Of a stretch of DNA of 64,000 bases, positions 8,322 to 16,374 are shown one piece after another. Below the pieces are notes generated by a model. The model had not been told where the DNA came from. It was given only the letters and a program-made list of their open reading frames with translations, and did not search any database. The stretch is from JBFWRK01 sp050248955 (GTDB lineage: Bacteria; Actinomycetota; Acidimicrobiia; Acidimicrobiales; Ilumatobacteraceae). Made by a program: the position numbers and the translations under genes. The DNA lies in the NCBI GenBank assembly GCA_050248955.1, contig JBFWRK010000001.1, forward strand, positions 186,001-250,000, read 5' to 3'. Positions within the stretch are counted from its first letter, which is position 1. Each line of letters opens with the position of its first letter.

Positions 8322-8981
8322 TCAACGCATGAGGAGCGTCGTGATCCAGGTGTCGGCCAGCCAGCGGGAGAAGTGCTCGGCGGTCCAGCCGCGCTCGTTC
8401 ACGAGCTGGACCCACATCTCCGGTGAGCTCGTCGCCCACACGATGTCGCGAACCGTCTCGGCATCGAGGCCGGGCCGCAGCCGGCCCGTCGCAGCGAGCT
8501 GGTCGGCGAAGCGGCCGAGGTTGCGCGCCCGTCGCTCGGTGCCCTCCGCCCAGTGAGTCGCGATCTCCGGGTCGGCGACTGCGGCCTCGCGGACCACGAG
8601 GTAGAGCGGCACCTGTCGCGGGCGGATCCTCGCAACGGCCTCGGCGTAGCGCTCGAGCTTGCGCGCCGCATCGGGCTCGGCAGTGATCGCGCGCACGAAG
8701 TCGGCATCGTCGATCGTCGCTGTCGATGTCGTGGTCGAGCCCGTCACCGCGAGATCGTTGAGCGCCATCAGCAGCGCCGGCTTCGTGCCGGCGGACGCGT
8801 AGACGGTGTCGACGGCCACGCCCGCCCGTTCGGCGATCGCGGCCATGGTGGTCGCCGCGTAGCCGCGCTCGACGAACAACGTGAAGGCTGCATCGAAGAT
8901 CTCGTTGCGCCGGGCTTCGGCGGCTGCCCGCCGGCGGGAGCCGTCGTACCCACGAGGTTGCCGGTTGACTCGGCCGGTCAT
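8322..8981 (-). CDS. TetR/AcrR-family transcriptional regulator
   Basis: This is a 219-residue one-component regulator. The N-terminal helix-turn-helix is clear at about residues 20-65 (RRNEIFDAAFTLFVERGYAATTMAAIAERAGVAVDTVYASAGTKPALL), with an Arg-rich tail ahead of it. The C-terminal ligand domain cannot be assigned to a ligand class. ATG at 8981 is chosen; an upstream ATG at 9005 would lie inside the palindrome between the divergent genes. It faces the small barrel protein at 9043 across 61 bp that hold a perfect inverted repeat, the usual arrangement for autoregulation and control of the neighbour. Confidence 0.88.
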   Translation of the reverse strand: MTGRVNRQPRGYDGSRRRAAAEARRNEIFDAAFTLFVERGYAATTMAAIAERAGVAVDTVYASAGTKPALLMALNDLAVTGSTTTSTATIDDADFVRAITAEPDAARKLERYAEAVARIRPRQVPLYLVVREAAVADPEIATHWAEGTERRARNLGRFADQLAATGRLRPGLDAETVRDIVWATSSPEMWVQLVNERGWTAEHFSRWLADTWITTLLMR

Positions 8982-8998
8982 CGGCCGTACCGTAGCAC

Positions 8999-9012
8999 TA
9001 TTCATCCGAATA
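8999..9012. promoter_or_regulatory. candidate TetR operator, TATTC-N4-GAATA
   Basis: A perfect 5-bp inverted repeat with a 4-bp spacer lies between the divergent TetR gene and the gene at 9043. Its size and place fit a TetR-family operator controlling both genes. Confidence 0.45.
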
Positions 9013-9042
9013 CATCTCGGATCAAATCTGGAGGTGGCTGCC

Positions 9043-9339
9043 ATGGCCTTCGCGTTCGTGCACGACGTGCCGCTCACCGACGACCTGTACGCGCAGGTGC
9101 GCGCCGAGCTCGGTTCCGAGCCGCCGCCCGGTCTCATCGCCCACCTCGTGATCCGCACCGAGTCGGGGTTGCGCTACGTCGACGCCTGGGAGAACGAGGC
9201 GGACTGGGATCGTTTCCACGAGGAGGCTGTGCACCCTGCACTGCACAAGGTGCTCGGCTTCGACCCTCCCCGGAACATGGGACCGACCCCCGTCGAGCTC
9301 GTCGACGCCTGGATCCCCGGCCGCGAGTTCACCGCTTGA
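9043..9339 (+). CDS. small alpha+beta-barrel-type protein, 98 aa
   Basis: This is a short protein with the strand-helix-strand pattern of ABM/EthD-like barrels: MAFAFVHDVPLTDDLYAQVRAEL, then LIAHLVIRTESGLRYVDAWENEADWDRFHEEAVHPAL. The second half contains the W-E-N-E-x-D-W-D-R-F-H motif common in such proteins. No catalytic residue can be named. ATG at 9043 has a strong GGAGG site about 8 nt upstream. It is divergent from a TetR gene with an operator-like palindrome between them and is probably its target. It may bind or act on the TetR ligand, but that is inference. Confidence 0.7.
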   Translation: MAFAFVHDVPLTDDLYAQVRAELGSEPPPGLIAHLVIRTESGLRYVDAWENEADWDRFHEEAVHPALHKVLGFDPPRNMGPTPVELVDAWIPGREFTA

Positions 9340-9364
9340 CCCCGCCGGTCCTCGTCGCGTCCTG

Positions 9365-9403
9365 ACGTGCCGGCCGCACGTGCCGGCCGCACGTGCCGGC
9401 CGG
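9365..9403. repeat. three tandem 13-bp repeats, ACGTGCCGGCCGC
   Basis: Three consecutive copies of a 13-bp unit, the last with one change, lie between two plus-strand genes. Each copy contains GCCGGC, so the tract can fold into several alternative GC hairpins. It may act as a terminator for the upstream gene; no T-run follows. Confidence 0.7.
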
Positions 9404-9435
9404 AGGTGTCGGCGAGACGCCTCGGGCGCGGCCAG

Positions 9436-9441
9436 TAGGGT
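9436..9441 (+). promoter_or_regulatory. putative -10 hexamer TAGGGT, leaderless start
   Basis: TAGGGT lies exactly 6 nt before the GTG start at 9448, with no ribosome-binding site. Confidence 0.5.
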
Positions 9442-9447
9442 CGGCAT

Positions 9448-9879
9448 GTGCCCAGCGATCTCGTGCTGAAGACGATGAACACGGTCCACCGCTGCATGTT
9501 GAAGCTGAGCGGGGGTCGCTTCGGGTGGGACGTCGCGAGGATGCCGGTGCTCGAGCTCACCACGACCGGTCGCAAGAGCGGACAGCAGCGGACCGTGATG
9601 CTCACGTCGCCGCTCCAGGAGGGCTCGGCCCTGGTCGTCGTGGCGTCCCGCGGCGGGGACGACCGGCATCCGGCGTGGTTCCTCAACCTGCGTGACGACC
9701 CGCAGGTCGAGGTGTCGCTCCGCGGAGCTGCCAAGCGGCCGATGAGGGCTCGTGTCGCCACAGCCGAGGAGCGCGCCCGGATGTGGCCGAAGATCGCCAC
9801 CGAGTACAAGAACTACGCGGGGTACCAGGCGAGGACCGAGCGGGAGATCCCGCTCGTGCTGCTCGAGCCGATCAGCTGA
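9448..9879 (+). CDS. deazaflavin (F420)-dependent nitroreductase-family protein
   Basis: This 143-residue split-barrel protein belongs to the DDN/F420H2-dependent quinone reductase family. The motif run PVLELTTTGRKSGQQRTVML, the following VVVASRGGDDRHPAWFLNLRDDPQVEV and the final ERE-IPLVLLEP match the family closely, and the GRKSG and the DRHPAWFLNL segments contribute to F420 binding in known members. Substrates cannot be told from sequence; members reduce quinones, nitro compounds or aflatoxins. Another F420-type enzyme lies at 16375, so the host very probably makes F420. GTG at 9448 is placed by the adjacent -10 hexamer. Confidence 0.88.
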   Translation: MPSDLVLKTMNTVHRCMLKLSGGRFGWDVARMPVLELTTTGRKSGQQRTVMLTSPLQEGSALVVVASRGGDDRHPAWFLNLRDDPQVEVSLRGAAKRPMRARVATAEERARMWPKIATEYKNYAGYQARTEREIPLVLLEPIS

Positions 9880-9963
9880 ACGGCGTCCCGTGCCTCGGCC
9901 GCTCGGGGTGGCAGCCGTCGCATCGCGGCCGTTCGCGCGAGCTGAGGTGGCAGCCTTGAGCTG

Positions 9964-10947
9964 ATGAACCTGTTCGCCACCACCGTCGGAACGGATCCGC
10001 CCGGCGTCCCGACCGACGATGCCGTTACGCCGAACGAGGTCTTCAACATCTTCCTCACCCGTCCGGCGGCCTCGATCGGCGTGCTCCTGGCAACGTGGAT
10101 CATCACCCGCGTCGCGCGCGGCGTGCTGCGCCGGGTCGTCCGGCGGATCGCCGACCGGAGCCTCGTGCGACCGACATCGTTCTGGCGGGTCCGCGTGCCC
10201 AGGCTCTTCGGTGAGACCGCTGAACTGGCCGAGAAGCGACGCCGGCAGCGCATCGACGCGACGAGCAAGATGATGTACCACGTCGTCGCGTTGATCGCGT
10301 GGCTCACCGCGGCGATCGTCGTGCTGCACATCATGCAGGTCGACCTCATCCCCGTGCTGACGAGCGCCGGCTTCATCGGCGCGGGGCTGGCGATTGGGGG
10401 TCAGCACACGGTGAAGGACTTCATCTCGGGCATCGGCATCCTGGTCGAGGACCGCTTCGGCGTCGGCGATCGCATCAGTCTCGAGTCGGCCACCGGCAAG
10501 GAGATCGAAGGGGTCGTCGAGTACGTCGGTGCGTTCAGCACGCGCATCAGCGCCGGCAACTCGACATGGCACCTTGGCAACGGGAGCCTCGGACAGGTGT
10601 GCAACCTCTCGCAGAACCCGGTCACGACGGCGCTCGAAGTGCCGATCCCCGCCGATGCCGCGCGAGGCGACGACGTCATGGCCGCTGACGCGGTGGCGCA
10701 CGCCTTGCGGCGCGCGGCCGGGAACCGAACGCTCACCGGCATGGTGCTGGTCGACGACGTACGCGCCGCCGTCGGCGACTCCGGCGACGACGGCCCGACG
10801 ATGAAGGTCGAGGTGCGCACCGCGCAGCCGCTCACGGAGACGCAGGCGTCGAAGCTGCAGCGCGTGATGTCCGACGAGATCTGGCGCGTGCACCGCTCGC
10901 CCGACGTGGACGAGGACGCCGATTCGGAGGGTGGCGAGCCCGACTGA
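9964..10947 (+). CDS. MscS-type mechanosensitive channel
   Basis: This is a small-conductance mechanosensitive ion channel of 327 residues. There is one membrane span near residues 33-52, an Arg-rich cytoplasmic loop, a span at about 105-125 and the pore helix (LTSAGFIGAGLAIGGQHTVKDFISGIGILVEDRFGVGDRISL) at 125-175, which is the most conserved MscS segment. A beta domain and a C-terminal alpha+beta domain follow, ending in an acidic tail. ATG at 9964 is the first in-frame start, and no good ribosome-binding site is visible. Its likely role is release of solutes on hypo-osmotic shock. It shows no operon link with its neighbours. Confidence 0.88.
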   Translation: MNLFATTVGTDPPGVPTDDAVTPNEVFNIFLTRPAASIGVLLATWIITRVARGVLRRVVRRIADRSLVRPTSFWRVRVPRLFGETAELAEKRRRQRIDATSKMMYHVVALIAWLTAAIVVLHIMQVDLIPVLTSAGFIGAGLAIGGQHTVKDFISGIGILVEDRFGVGDRISLESATGKEIEGVVEYVGAFSTRISAGNSTWHLGNGSLGQVCNLSQNPVTTALEVPIPADAARGDDVMAADAVAHALRRAAGNRTLTGMVLVDDVRAAVGDSGDDGPTMKVEVRTAQPLTETQASKLQRVMSDEIWRVHRSPDVDEDADSEGGEPD

Positions 10948-11025
10948 CCTGCAGGCACCCGCCGGTAGGCTCTCCCGCCCTGTGGATTTCGAGCACGGCG
11001 AGAGGATCGGGAGGAGGACGTGCCC

Positions 11026-12597
11026 ATGGACACCCCGTCGATGGAGGCGGCGCGTCGACGCACGTTCGCGATCATCAGCCATCCCGATGCCGGCAAGACC
11101 ACGCTGACCGAGAAGTTCCTCTTGTACGCGGGCGCGGTCGCCGAGGCCGGCGCCGTGCACGCCCGGGCCGGGCGGCGCAGCGCCACGTCCGACTGGATGG
11201 AGCTCGAGCAGACCCGCGGCATCTCCGTGACCTCGACCGTGCTGCAGTTCCCCTACCGCGGCCACGTGATCAATCTGCTCGACACACCCGGTCACCGCGA
11301 CTTCTCCGAGGACACCTACCGCGTGCTCGCCGCGGTCGACGCGGTCGTGATGGTGCTCGACTCCGCGAAGGGCATCGAGCCGCAGACGCTGAAGCTGTTC
11401 GAGGTCTGCCGCGCCCGTCAGCTGCCGGTGCTCACGTTCCTCAACAAGTTCGACCGGCCGGGACGAGACATGCTCGAGCTGCTCGACGAGATCGAGGAGC
11501 AGATCGATCTCCGACCCACGCCGGTCACCTGGCCGGTCGGCCACTCCGGTGACTTCCGCGGCGTCATCGACCGGCGCACGGGCGTCTTCACCCGCTTCAC
11601 GCGGACCATCCGTGGCGCGGCGATGGCGCCCGAGGAAGAGGTGCCGCGCGCCCAGGCCGAGCTCGAGGAGGGCACCGCGTGGGCGCAGGCGCTGGACGGC
11701 GCCGGGCTGATGGATGCGATCGGCGCCGACGTCGACCTGCCCTCGTTCCTCGCCGGCAGCTCGACCCCCGTGTTCGTCGGCTCGGCGCTCACGAACTTCG
11801 GCGTCCGCCACCTGCTCGACGCGGTGGTCGATCTCGCTCCGGCTCCGTCTCCCCGGCCGACCGTGGATGGTGGCGAGCGCGCGCTGGACGCTGCCTGCTC
11901 AGCGTTCGTGTTCAAGGTGCAGGCGAACATGGACCGCGCCCACCGGGATCGGATCGCGTTCGTGCGCATCTGCTCCGGCCGCTTCGAACGCGGCATGACG
12001 CTGACCGATCAGCGGACCGGACGGCCGTTCGCCACGAAGTACGCCTCGACGGTCTTCGGCGCCGAGCGCTCGACGGTGGATGAGGCGTTCCCGGGCGACG
12101 TGGTCGGGCTCGTCAACGCGACCGAGCTGCACCTCGGCGACACGCTCTACGCCGGTGAGCCGGTCCACTTCCCGGGCATCCCCCGCTTCTCGCCCGAGGT
12201 CTTCGTGACCGCGCGGCCGAAGGACACCGGCCGTTTCAAGCAGTTCCGCAAGGGCCTCGCCCAACTCGACGAGGAAGGCGTCGTGCAGGTGCTGCGCGAC
12301 CCCGACATCGGCGACACGGCGCCGATCCTCGCCGCTGTGGGCCAGTTGCAGTTCGAGGTGTTCGCCCACCGGCTCGAAGCGGAGTTCGGCGCGCCGACCG
12401 AGCTCACCTCGTCGCCCTACCAGGCGATCCGGGTGACCGACGAGGAGTCGGCCCCCCGGCTCCGGGCGGTCGGCGGGATCCGGGTGCTGAACCGCTCGGA
12501 CGGCGCGATCGTCGCGCTCTTCGAGAGCATCTACCGGTTGCGCCGGCTCGAGGCGGACGAGCCCGAGCTGACGCTGCGGCACATCGTCGCCGACTGA
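11026..12597 (+). CDS. prfC: peptide chain release factor 3
   Basis: This is a translational GTPase that recycles RF1 and RF2 after termination. GTPase motifs are intact: P-loop HPDAGKTT near residue 20, LDTPGHRDF, FLNKFDRPGRD and the SAL-type G5 region VGSALTNFG. The RF3-specific C-terminal domain follows (FVTARPKDTGRFKQFRKGLAQLDEEG, QLQFEVFAHRLEAEFG). Its length of 523 residues is standard. ATG at 11026 is preferred because GAGGAGG at 11011-11017 is spaced 8 nt from it; GTG at 11020 would be only 2 nt away. The EF-G family alternative is excluded by the short length and the RF3 C-terminus. Confidence 0.93.
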   Translation: MDTPSMEAARRRTFAIISHPDAGKTTLTEKFLLYAGAVAEAGAVHARAGRRSATSDWMELEQTRGISVTSTVLQFPYRGHVINLLDTPGHRDFSEDTYRVLAAVDAVVMVLDSAKGIEPQTLKLFEVCRARQLPVLTFLNKFDRPGRDMLELLDEIEEQIDLRPTPVTWPVGHSGDFRGVIDRRTGVFTRFTRTIRGAAMAPEEEVPRAQAELEEGTAWAQALDGAGLMDAIGADVDLPSFLAGSSTPVFVGSALTNFGVRHLLDAVVDLAPAPSPRPTVDGGERALDAACSAFVFKVQANMDRAHRDRIAFVRICSGRFERGMTLTDQRTGRPFATKYASTVFGAERSTVDEAFPGDVVGLVNATELHLGDTLYAGEPVHFPGIPRFSPEVFVTARPKDTGRFKQFRKGLAQLDEEGVVQVLRDPDIGDTAPILAAVGQLQFEVFAHRLEAEFGAPTELTSSPYQAIRVTDEESAPRLRAVGGIRVLNRSDGAIVALFESIYRLRRLEADEPELTLRHIVAD

Positions 12598-12599
12598 CT

Positions 12600-12650
12600 C
12601 AGCTGATCCCGCTGATCCGGCTGATCCGGCTGTTCCGGCGGATCCGGCAG
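12600..12650. repeat. imperfect 9-bp tandem repeats, CTGATCCGG type
   Basis: Five to six degenerate copies of CTGATCCGG/CTGTTCCGG lie just after the prfC stop and before the convergent L,D-transpeptidase end. No strong single hairpin is formed. It may be a remnant of slippage, or a weak terminator region. Confidence 0.5.
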
Positions 12651-12682
12651 CACCTCCGATCGGCTGATCGGGCAGGGTCCGA

Positions 12683-14647
12683 TCAATCGTGGATGACGAC
12701 CCGGCCGCCCATCGGCAAGAGGTTCGTTGCCCAGATCATGTCCATCGCCGGGTTGCTCACCCGGATGCAGCCGTGCGAGGCGGGGTAGTTCGGGATGCTC
12801 GGCGAGCCGTGCACGGCCACACCGCCGACGACGAACCGCGGCCGGTACATGCTCCCCAGCGTGCCCTCGTAGCGCACCTGGTCCGAGACCCTGTAGATGT
12901 TGAACGAGCCGGTCGGGGTCACCGCGACCCCGATCTCGCGCTGGCCCGGGAAGCGCTGGTTCTCCTCGTCGTAGTCGCGACCGTTGCCGGTGGAGACGTT
13001 CAGCACCCACAGCACAGCGCCGCCGCGCACGAAGAAGCCGAGCTGACGTGCCTTGTCCACCTCGAACACGTCGCCGGCGGCGGTCGATGTCGGCCGGCAC
13101 GCGGCGGTGTTGAGCACGCCGGCCGTTGCTTCGTCGAGCACGCTCGTCGCCGGCAGCCCCGCCCACTTCTGGAAGGCCATCACGGCCTGAGCGGTGCTCA
13201 GCCCGTACCCACCGTCGGCGCCCGAGTTCCAGAAACCGAGGTCGAGCAGCCGGCGCTGAGCCACGGCGACGGTTCCGGGACTCGTGCCGCGCGTGACGGC
13301 GCTCACCGCGGTGGTGGCGAAGCCGAGGCAGCCTGCGGGGATCGGGCTGACGTTCACCGGCCCGCCGTACGGGCTCGGCGCGGGCGTGCCGAGGTAGAAG
13401 CCGGCAACGTCGGCAACGACGTGCGCGCCGCTCTGCAGGAAGACGTCGAAGCCGCGGGCTGACACGGGGACGGTCGTGTGGTTCGGCAGCGTCTGGCCGG
13501 CGCGGTTGACGCTGAGCGTCGCCGTGTTTCGGGCCTTCACCGCCGGATCGTTCGAGCCGGCCGGCGTGACGCTCAGGTACCCCGCGCGCAGGGCCTCGGT
13601 GGCAGTGACGTTCACGACGACGGCGGCGACATCGCTGCGGCCGATCGCCGGATGGGTGGCGACCGGCACCTCGAGGTTCCACGTGGGCAACGGCATCTGG
13701 CTGCCGCCGAGCGGGTTCATCGCGGGATCGCGCGTGTCGAGGAAGCGGGTCGGCGCGCCGAGCGGCACGAACAGCCCGTCCGTGGTGTCGGGTGCTCCAG
13801 CGCCGGAGAACACACCGATCATGTCGATGACCACGTGGCCGCCGCCCGTGCTGAAGATCTGGAAGTCGCCGTCGGCGTCGACGGGCACGATGACCTGGTT
13901 GGCGGCGAGGTGGAAGGCGCTCAGCGAGTTGAGGTTGGCAGTCGGCGGCATGGTCGTGCCGGCGGGGAACGCGACCCAGTGGCCCGCCGCTGACGCGATG
14001 ACCGTGACGTTCAGGACGACGGCTGAAGCCCCCGCCGCGCCGGGCACCCGGATCTCACGCGTCTCGCCTGCGGCCACCAGCGTGTCGGTCTCGCGGGTGT
14101 CGAGGATCCGTTCGGGCGCGGCCTTCGGGATGAACCGCCCGCTCGTTGCCGATGCCGCCGGCGTGTAGTAGCCGAGCAGGTCGACGACCACGTGTCCGCC
14201 TTGGCTCGTGAAGACGTCGACGACGCCGCTCGCGCCGACGGGGACGGTGACGAGGTTCGGGATCGCGAGCCCCTCGCCGAGCATCGCAGCCGGCTCGTCG
14301 ACGTTCAGGTTCGCCGCGGTCGGCAGGGCGCCGTCGTGCGGGTAGACCGTCCAGAAGCCGATCCCGGCCGGACCCACCACCGTCACGTTCAGCACGGCAG
14401 CGACGACGGCGCCCGGCGCGGGGAGCGGAGCGTCACCGATCACCGGTACCGAGACGACGCCTCCCGCGGACAGCGCGCCCGTGGTGAGGCGGGTGTCGAG
14501 CAGTCGTGTCGGCGTCGTGAGCGGCACGTAGGCGGACGTCGTCGAGACCTGGGCAGCGTTCGCCGGACGTGGCGAGACGACGGCGACGGCCAGTACGGCG
14601 AGGACGCTGCTCGTCGCGACGAGCAGGGCAAGGAGGCGGGCACGCAC
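12683..14647 (-). CDS. secreted L,D-transpeptidase with RLLDTR modules and a peptidoglycan-binding domain
   Basis: This exported cell-wall enzyme would make 3-3 or lipoprotein crosslinks in peptidoglycan. After a signal peptide (VRARLLALLVATSSVLAVL ... ANA) come three modules of about 130 residues that open with RLLDTR, RILDTR and RFLDTR and end in GGHVVVDLLGYY-like strands. A helical peptidoglycan-binding-like region follows (VAVAQRRLLDLGFWNSGADGGYGLSTAQAVMAFQKW). Last is a YkuD domain with VHGSPSIPNYPASHGCIRVSN; the catalytic cysteine is near residue 627. GTG at 14647 is preferred because it starts the signal peptide and TATCGT lies 8 nt upstream. An ATG at 14710 would overlap the divergent enoyl-CoA hydratase start. 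The same module recurs in the protein at 31028. Confidence 0.88.
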   Translation of the reverse strand: MRARLLALLVATSSVLAVLAVAVVSPRPANAAQVSTTSAYVPLTTPTRLLDTRLTTGALSAGGVVSVPVIGDAPLPAPGAVVAAVLNVTVVGPAGIGFWTVYPHDGALPTAANLNVDEPAAMLGEGLAIPNLVTVPVGASGVVDVFTSQGGHVVVDLLGYYTPAASATSGRFIPKAAPERILDTRETDTLVAAGETREIRVPGAAGASAVVLNVTVIASAAGHWVAFPAGTTMPPTANLNSLSAFHLAANQVIVPVDADGDFQIFSTGGGHVVIDMIGVFSGAGAPDTTDGLFVPLGAPTRFLDTRDPAMNPLGGSQMPLPTWNLEVPVATHPAIGRSDVAAVVVNVTATEALRAGYLSVTPAGSNDPAVKARNTATLSVNRAGQTLPNHTTVPVSARGFDVFLQSGAHVVADVAGFYLGTPAPSPYGGPVNVSPIPAGCLGFATTAVSAVTRGTSPGTVAVAQRRLLDLGFWNSGADGGYGLSTAQAVMAFQKWAGLPATSVLDEATAGVLNTAACRPTSTAAGDVFEVDKARQLGFFVRGGAVLWVLNVSTGNGRDYDEENQRFPGQREIGVAVTPTGSFNIYRVSDQVRYEGTLGSMYRPRFVVGGVAVHGSPSIPNYPASHGCIRVSNPAMDMIWATNLLPMGGRVVIHD

Positions 14648-14655
14648 GGAGCGAC

Positions 14656-14661
14656 ACGATA
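14656..14661 (-). promoter_or_regulatory. putative -10 hexamer TATCGT
   Basis: On the minus strand TATCGT ends 8 nt before the GTG at 14647, close to the leaderless geometry seen elsewhere in the window. It supports that start codon. Confidence 0.35.
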
Positions 14662-14709
14662 TCCACAGCCTGTGTGTGCGCCGTGGCAGACCGGTGCAAG
14701 ACTTCGTCA

Positions 14710-15480
14710 ATGGCCGTGCAGCACGTGCTCGTCGAGCGCAACGAGGACATCACGACGATCACCCTCGATCGCCCCGAGAAGCGCAACGCGCTCGCCGTCG
14801 ACGTGATGCGCGAGCTGCTCGCTGCGTTCGAAGCCGTCGGGGCGAGCGACGCGCTCGGCGTGATCCTCGCCGCCAAAGGGCCGGTGTTCAGTGCGGGGCA
14901 CAACTTCGGCGACATGCACGGCGCCGACCTCGCCGAGGTGCGCGCGATCTTCCGGCTGTGCACCGAGTTGATGGAGATGGTGCAGGCGATCCCGCAGCCG
15001 GTCGTCGCGAAGGTCCACGCACTCGCGACTGCGGCTGGGTGCCAACTGGTCGCGACATGCGATCTCGCGGTCGCGTCCGAAGCGGCGTCGTTCGCGATCC
15101 CCGGCGGCAAGGGAGGGCTCTTCTGCCACACGCCCCTCGTTGCAGTGGCCCGCAACATCGGACGCAAGCGGGCGCTCGAGATGGCGATGACCGGCGACCC
15201 GATCGACGCCCGCACTGCAGCCGACTGGGGTCTCGTCAATCGGGTCGTGCCGGCGGAGGAGCTCGATGCGGCGACGCTCGACCTGATCACCCGCGCGACC
15301 CGCGGCAGCGCGCAGTCGAAGGGCCTCGGCAAACAGGGGTTCTACGCCCAGGTCGACCTCGACCAGTCGAAGGCGTATGCATACGCAGTCGAGTTGATGT
15401 CGGCGGCGGCGGTCACCGCCGACGCCCAGGAGGGCATTGCCGCGTTCCTGGAGAAGCGGCACGCGAAGTACAGCCGCTGA
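14710..15480 (+). CDS. enoyl-CoA hydratase/isomerase (crotonase) family protein
   Basis: This 256-residue crotonase-fold enzyme would hydrate or isomerise an enoyl-CoA in fatty-acid or amino-acid breakdown. The oxyanion-hole motifs are VFSAGHNFGDM near residue 60 and ATAAGCQLVATCDLAVASEAASF near 110. The first catalytic glutamate of crotonase (usual AVNGxALGGG-E) is not obvious, so it may be an isomerase, or an ECHDC3-like family member; HNFGDMHG and LFCHTPLVAV resemble that group. ATG at 14710 has AAGACT 6 nt upstream, a weak leaderless-type -10. It is followed 19 bp later by larE. Confidence 0.85.
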   Translation: MAVQHVLVERNEDITTITLDRPEKRNALAVDVMRELLAAFEAVGASDALGVILAAKGPVFSAGHNFGDMHGADLAEVRAIFRLCTELMEMVQAIPQPVVAKVHALATAAGCQLVATCDLAVASEAASFAIPGGKGGLFCHTPLVAVARNIGRKRALEMAMTGDPIDARTAADWGLVNRVVPAEELDAATLDLITRATRGSAQSKGLGKQGFYAQVDLDQSKAYAYAVELMSAAAVTADAQEGIAAFLEKRHAKYSR

Positions 15481-15499
15481 CGGGCATGATGGCGGCGAC

Positions 15500-16285
15500 A
15501 TGGATGCTGCCCTCGACGTCCTCGAGAACCGCCTCGCAACGCTCGATCGGATCCTCGTCGCGTTCAGCGGCGGCGCCGACTCGGCGTTCCTGACCTTCGT
15601 CGCCCACCGGGTGCTCGGACCGGAGCGGGTGCACGCCGTCACCGCGGTGTCGGCTTCGCTGGCGTCCGACGAGGAAGCCGACTGCCGGGCGCTGGCGAGC
15701 GAGTGGGGACTGCGCTGGACCCCGGTCGCCACCGACGAGCTCGCCGACGCGGCGTACCGCGCCAACGACACGGACCGCTGCTACCACTGCAAGACGGAGC
15801 TGATGCACGTGGTCGGTCCGATCGCCGAGCGCGACGGCGCGACCGTGGTGCTCGGCGTGAACGTCGACGACCTGGGCGACCATCGGCCCGGCCAGCGCGC
15901 CGCCGCCGAGCGCGGTGCGGTCTTCCCGCTCGTCGAAGCCGGCTTCACCAAGGCGATGGTGCGCGAAGCATCCCGCGGGCTCGGCCTGCGCACCTGGGAC
16001 AAGCCCGCCGCAGCTTGTCTCGCTTCGAGGCTGCCCTATGGCACACCGGTCACGTTCCGGACGCTGTCGCAGGTCGACCGGGCGGAGAGCGCGCTCCGCC
16101 GCCTCGGGCTGCGTGAGCTGCGGGTCAGGCACTACGACGACACCGCCCGCATCGAGGTCGGTCTCGACGAGCTCCCCGGCGTGCTCGCGCAGCGCGAGTC
16201 GGTGATCGCCGCGGTCAAGGCGGCGGGCTACCGGTACGTGACGCTCGATCTCGAGGGCTTCCGCTCGGGCAACCTCAACGGCTGA
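15500..16285 (+). CDS. larE: LarE-type ATP-dependent sacrificial sulfur transferase
   Basis: LarE adenylates a carboxylate and donates its own cysteine sulfur while making the nickel-pincer cofactor of lactate racemase. The PP-loop SGGADS is at residues 23-28, RCYHCK at 93-98, and the presumed sacrificial cysteine C173 is in AACLASRLPYG, near the position (176) known from Lactobacillus plantarum. Length (261 aa) is typical. No larA, larB or larC is in the window, so the client enzyme is unknown; LarE-like proteins without Lar partners are common and may serve other sulfur chemistry. ATG at 15500 follows GGCGGCGAC, which is a weak ribosome-binding site. Confidence 0.85.
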   Translation: MDAALDVLENRLATLDRILVAFSGGADSAFLTFVAHRVLGPERVHAVTAVSASLASDEEADCRALASEWGLRWTPVATDELADAAYRANDTDRCYHCKTELMHVVGPIAERDGATVVLGVNVDDLGDHRPGQRAAAERGAVFPLVEAGFTKAMVREASRGLGLRTWDKPAAACLASRLPYGTPVTFRTLSQVDRAESALRRLGLRELRVRHYDDTARIEVGLDELPGVLAQRESVIAAVKAAGYRYVTLDLEGFRSGNLNG

Positions 16286-16374
16286 CGCCGGCGCGAGCGC
16301 GGGTGCCGCTCCGTTTCGGGCAGGCGCCGCCCGAACCGTAGGGTCGGGCCACGATCGACGAGGAGGTCCGGGGC

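Noticed and set aside
8991..9005. GTAGCACTATTC before the TetR gene, similar to half of the SUF operator
   Set aside because: Only one half-site matches; there is no right half after six bases, and the better dyad there is TATTC-N4-GAATA.
9365..9403. Short direct repeats as a CRISPR array
   Set aside because: Units are 13 bp and directly adjacent, with no spacers; the same holds for the repeats at 25076, 38415 and 58205.
9022..11811. Open frame of 929 codons on the minus strand
   Set aside because: Antisense to the nitroreductase, MscS and prfC genes; composition is Arg/His/Asp-rich and no domain is visible.
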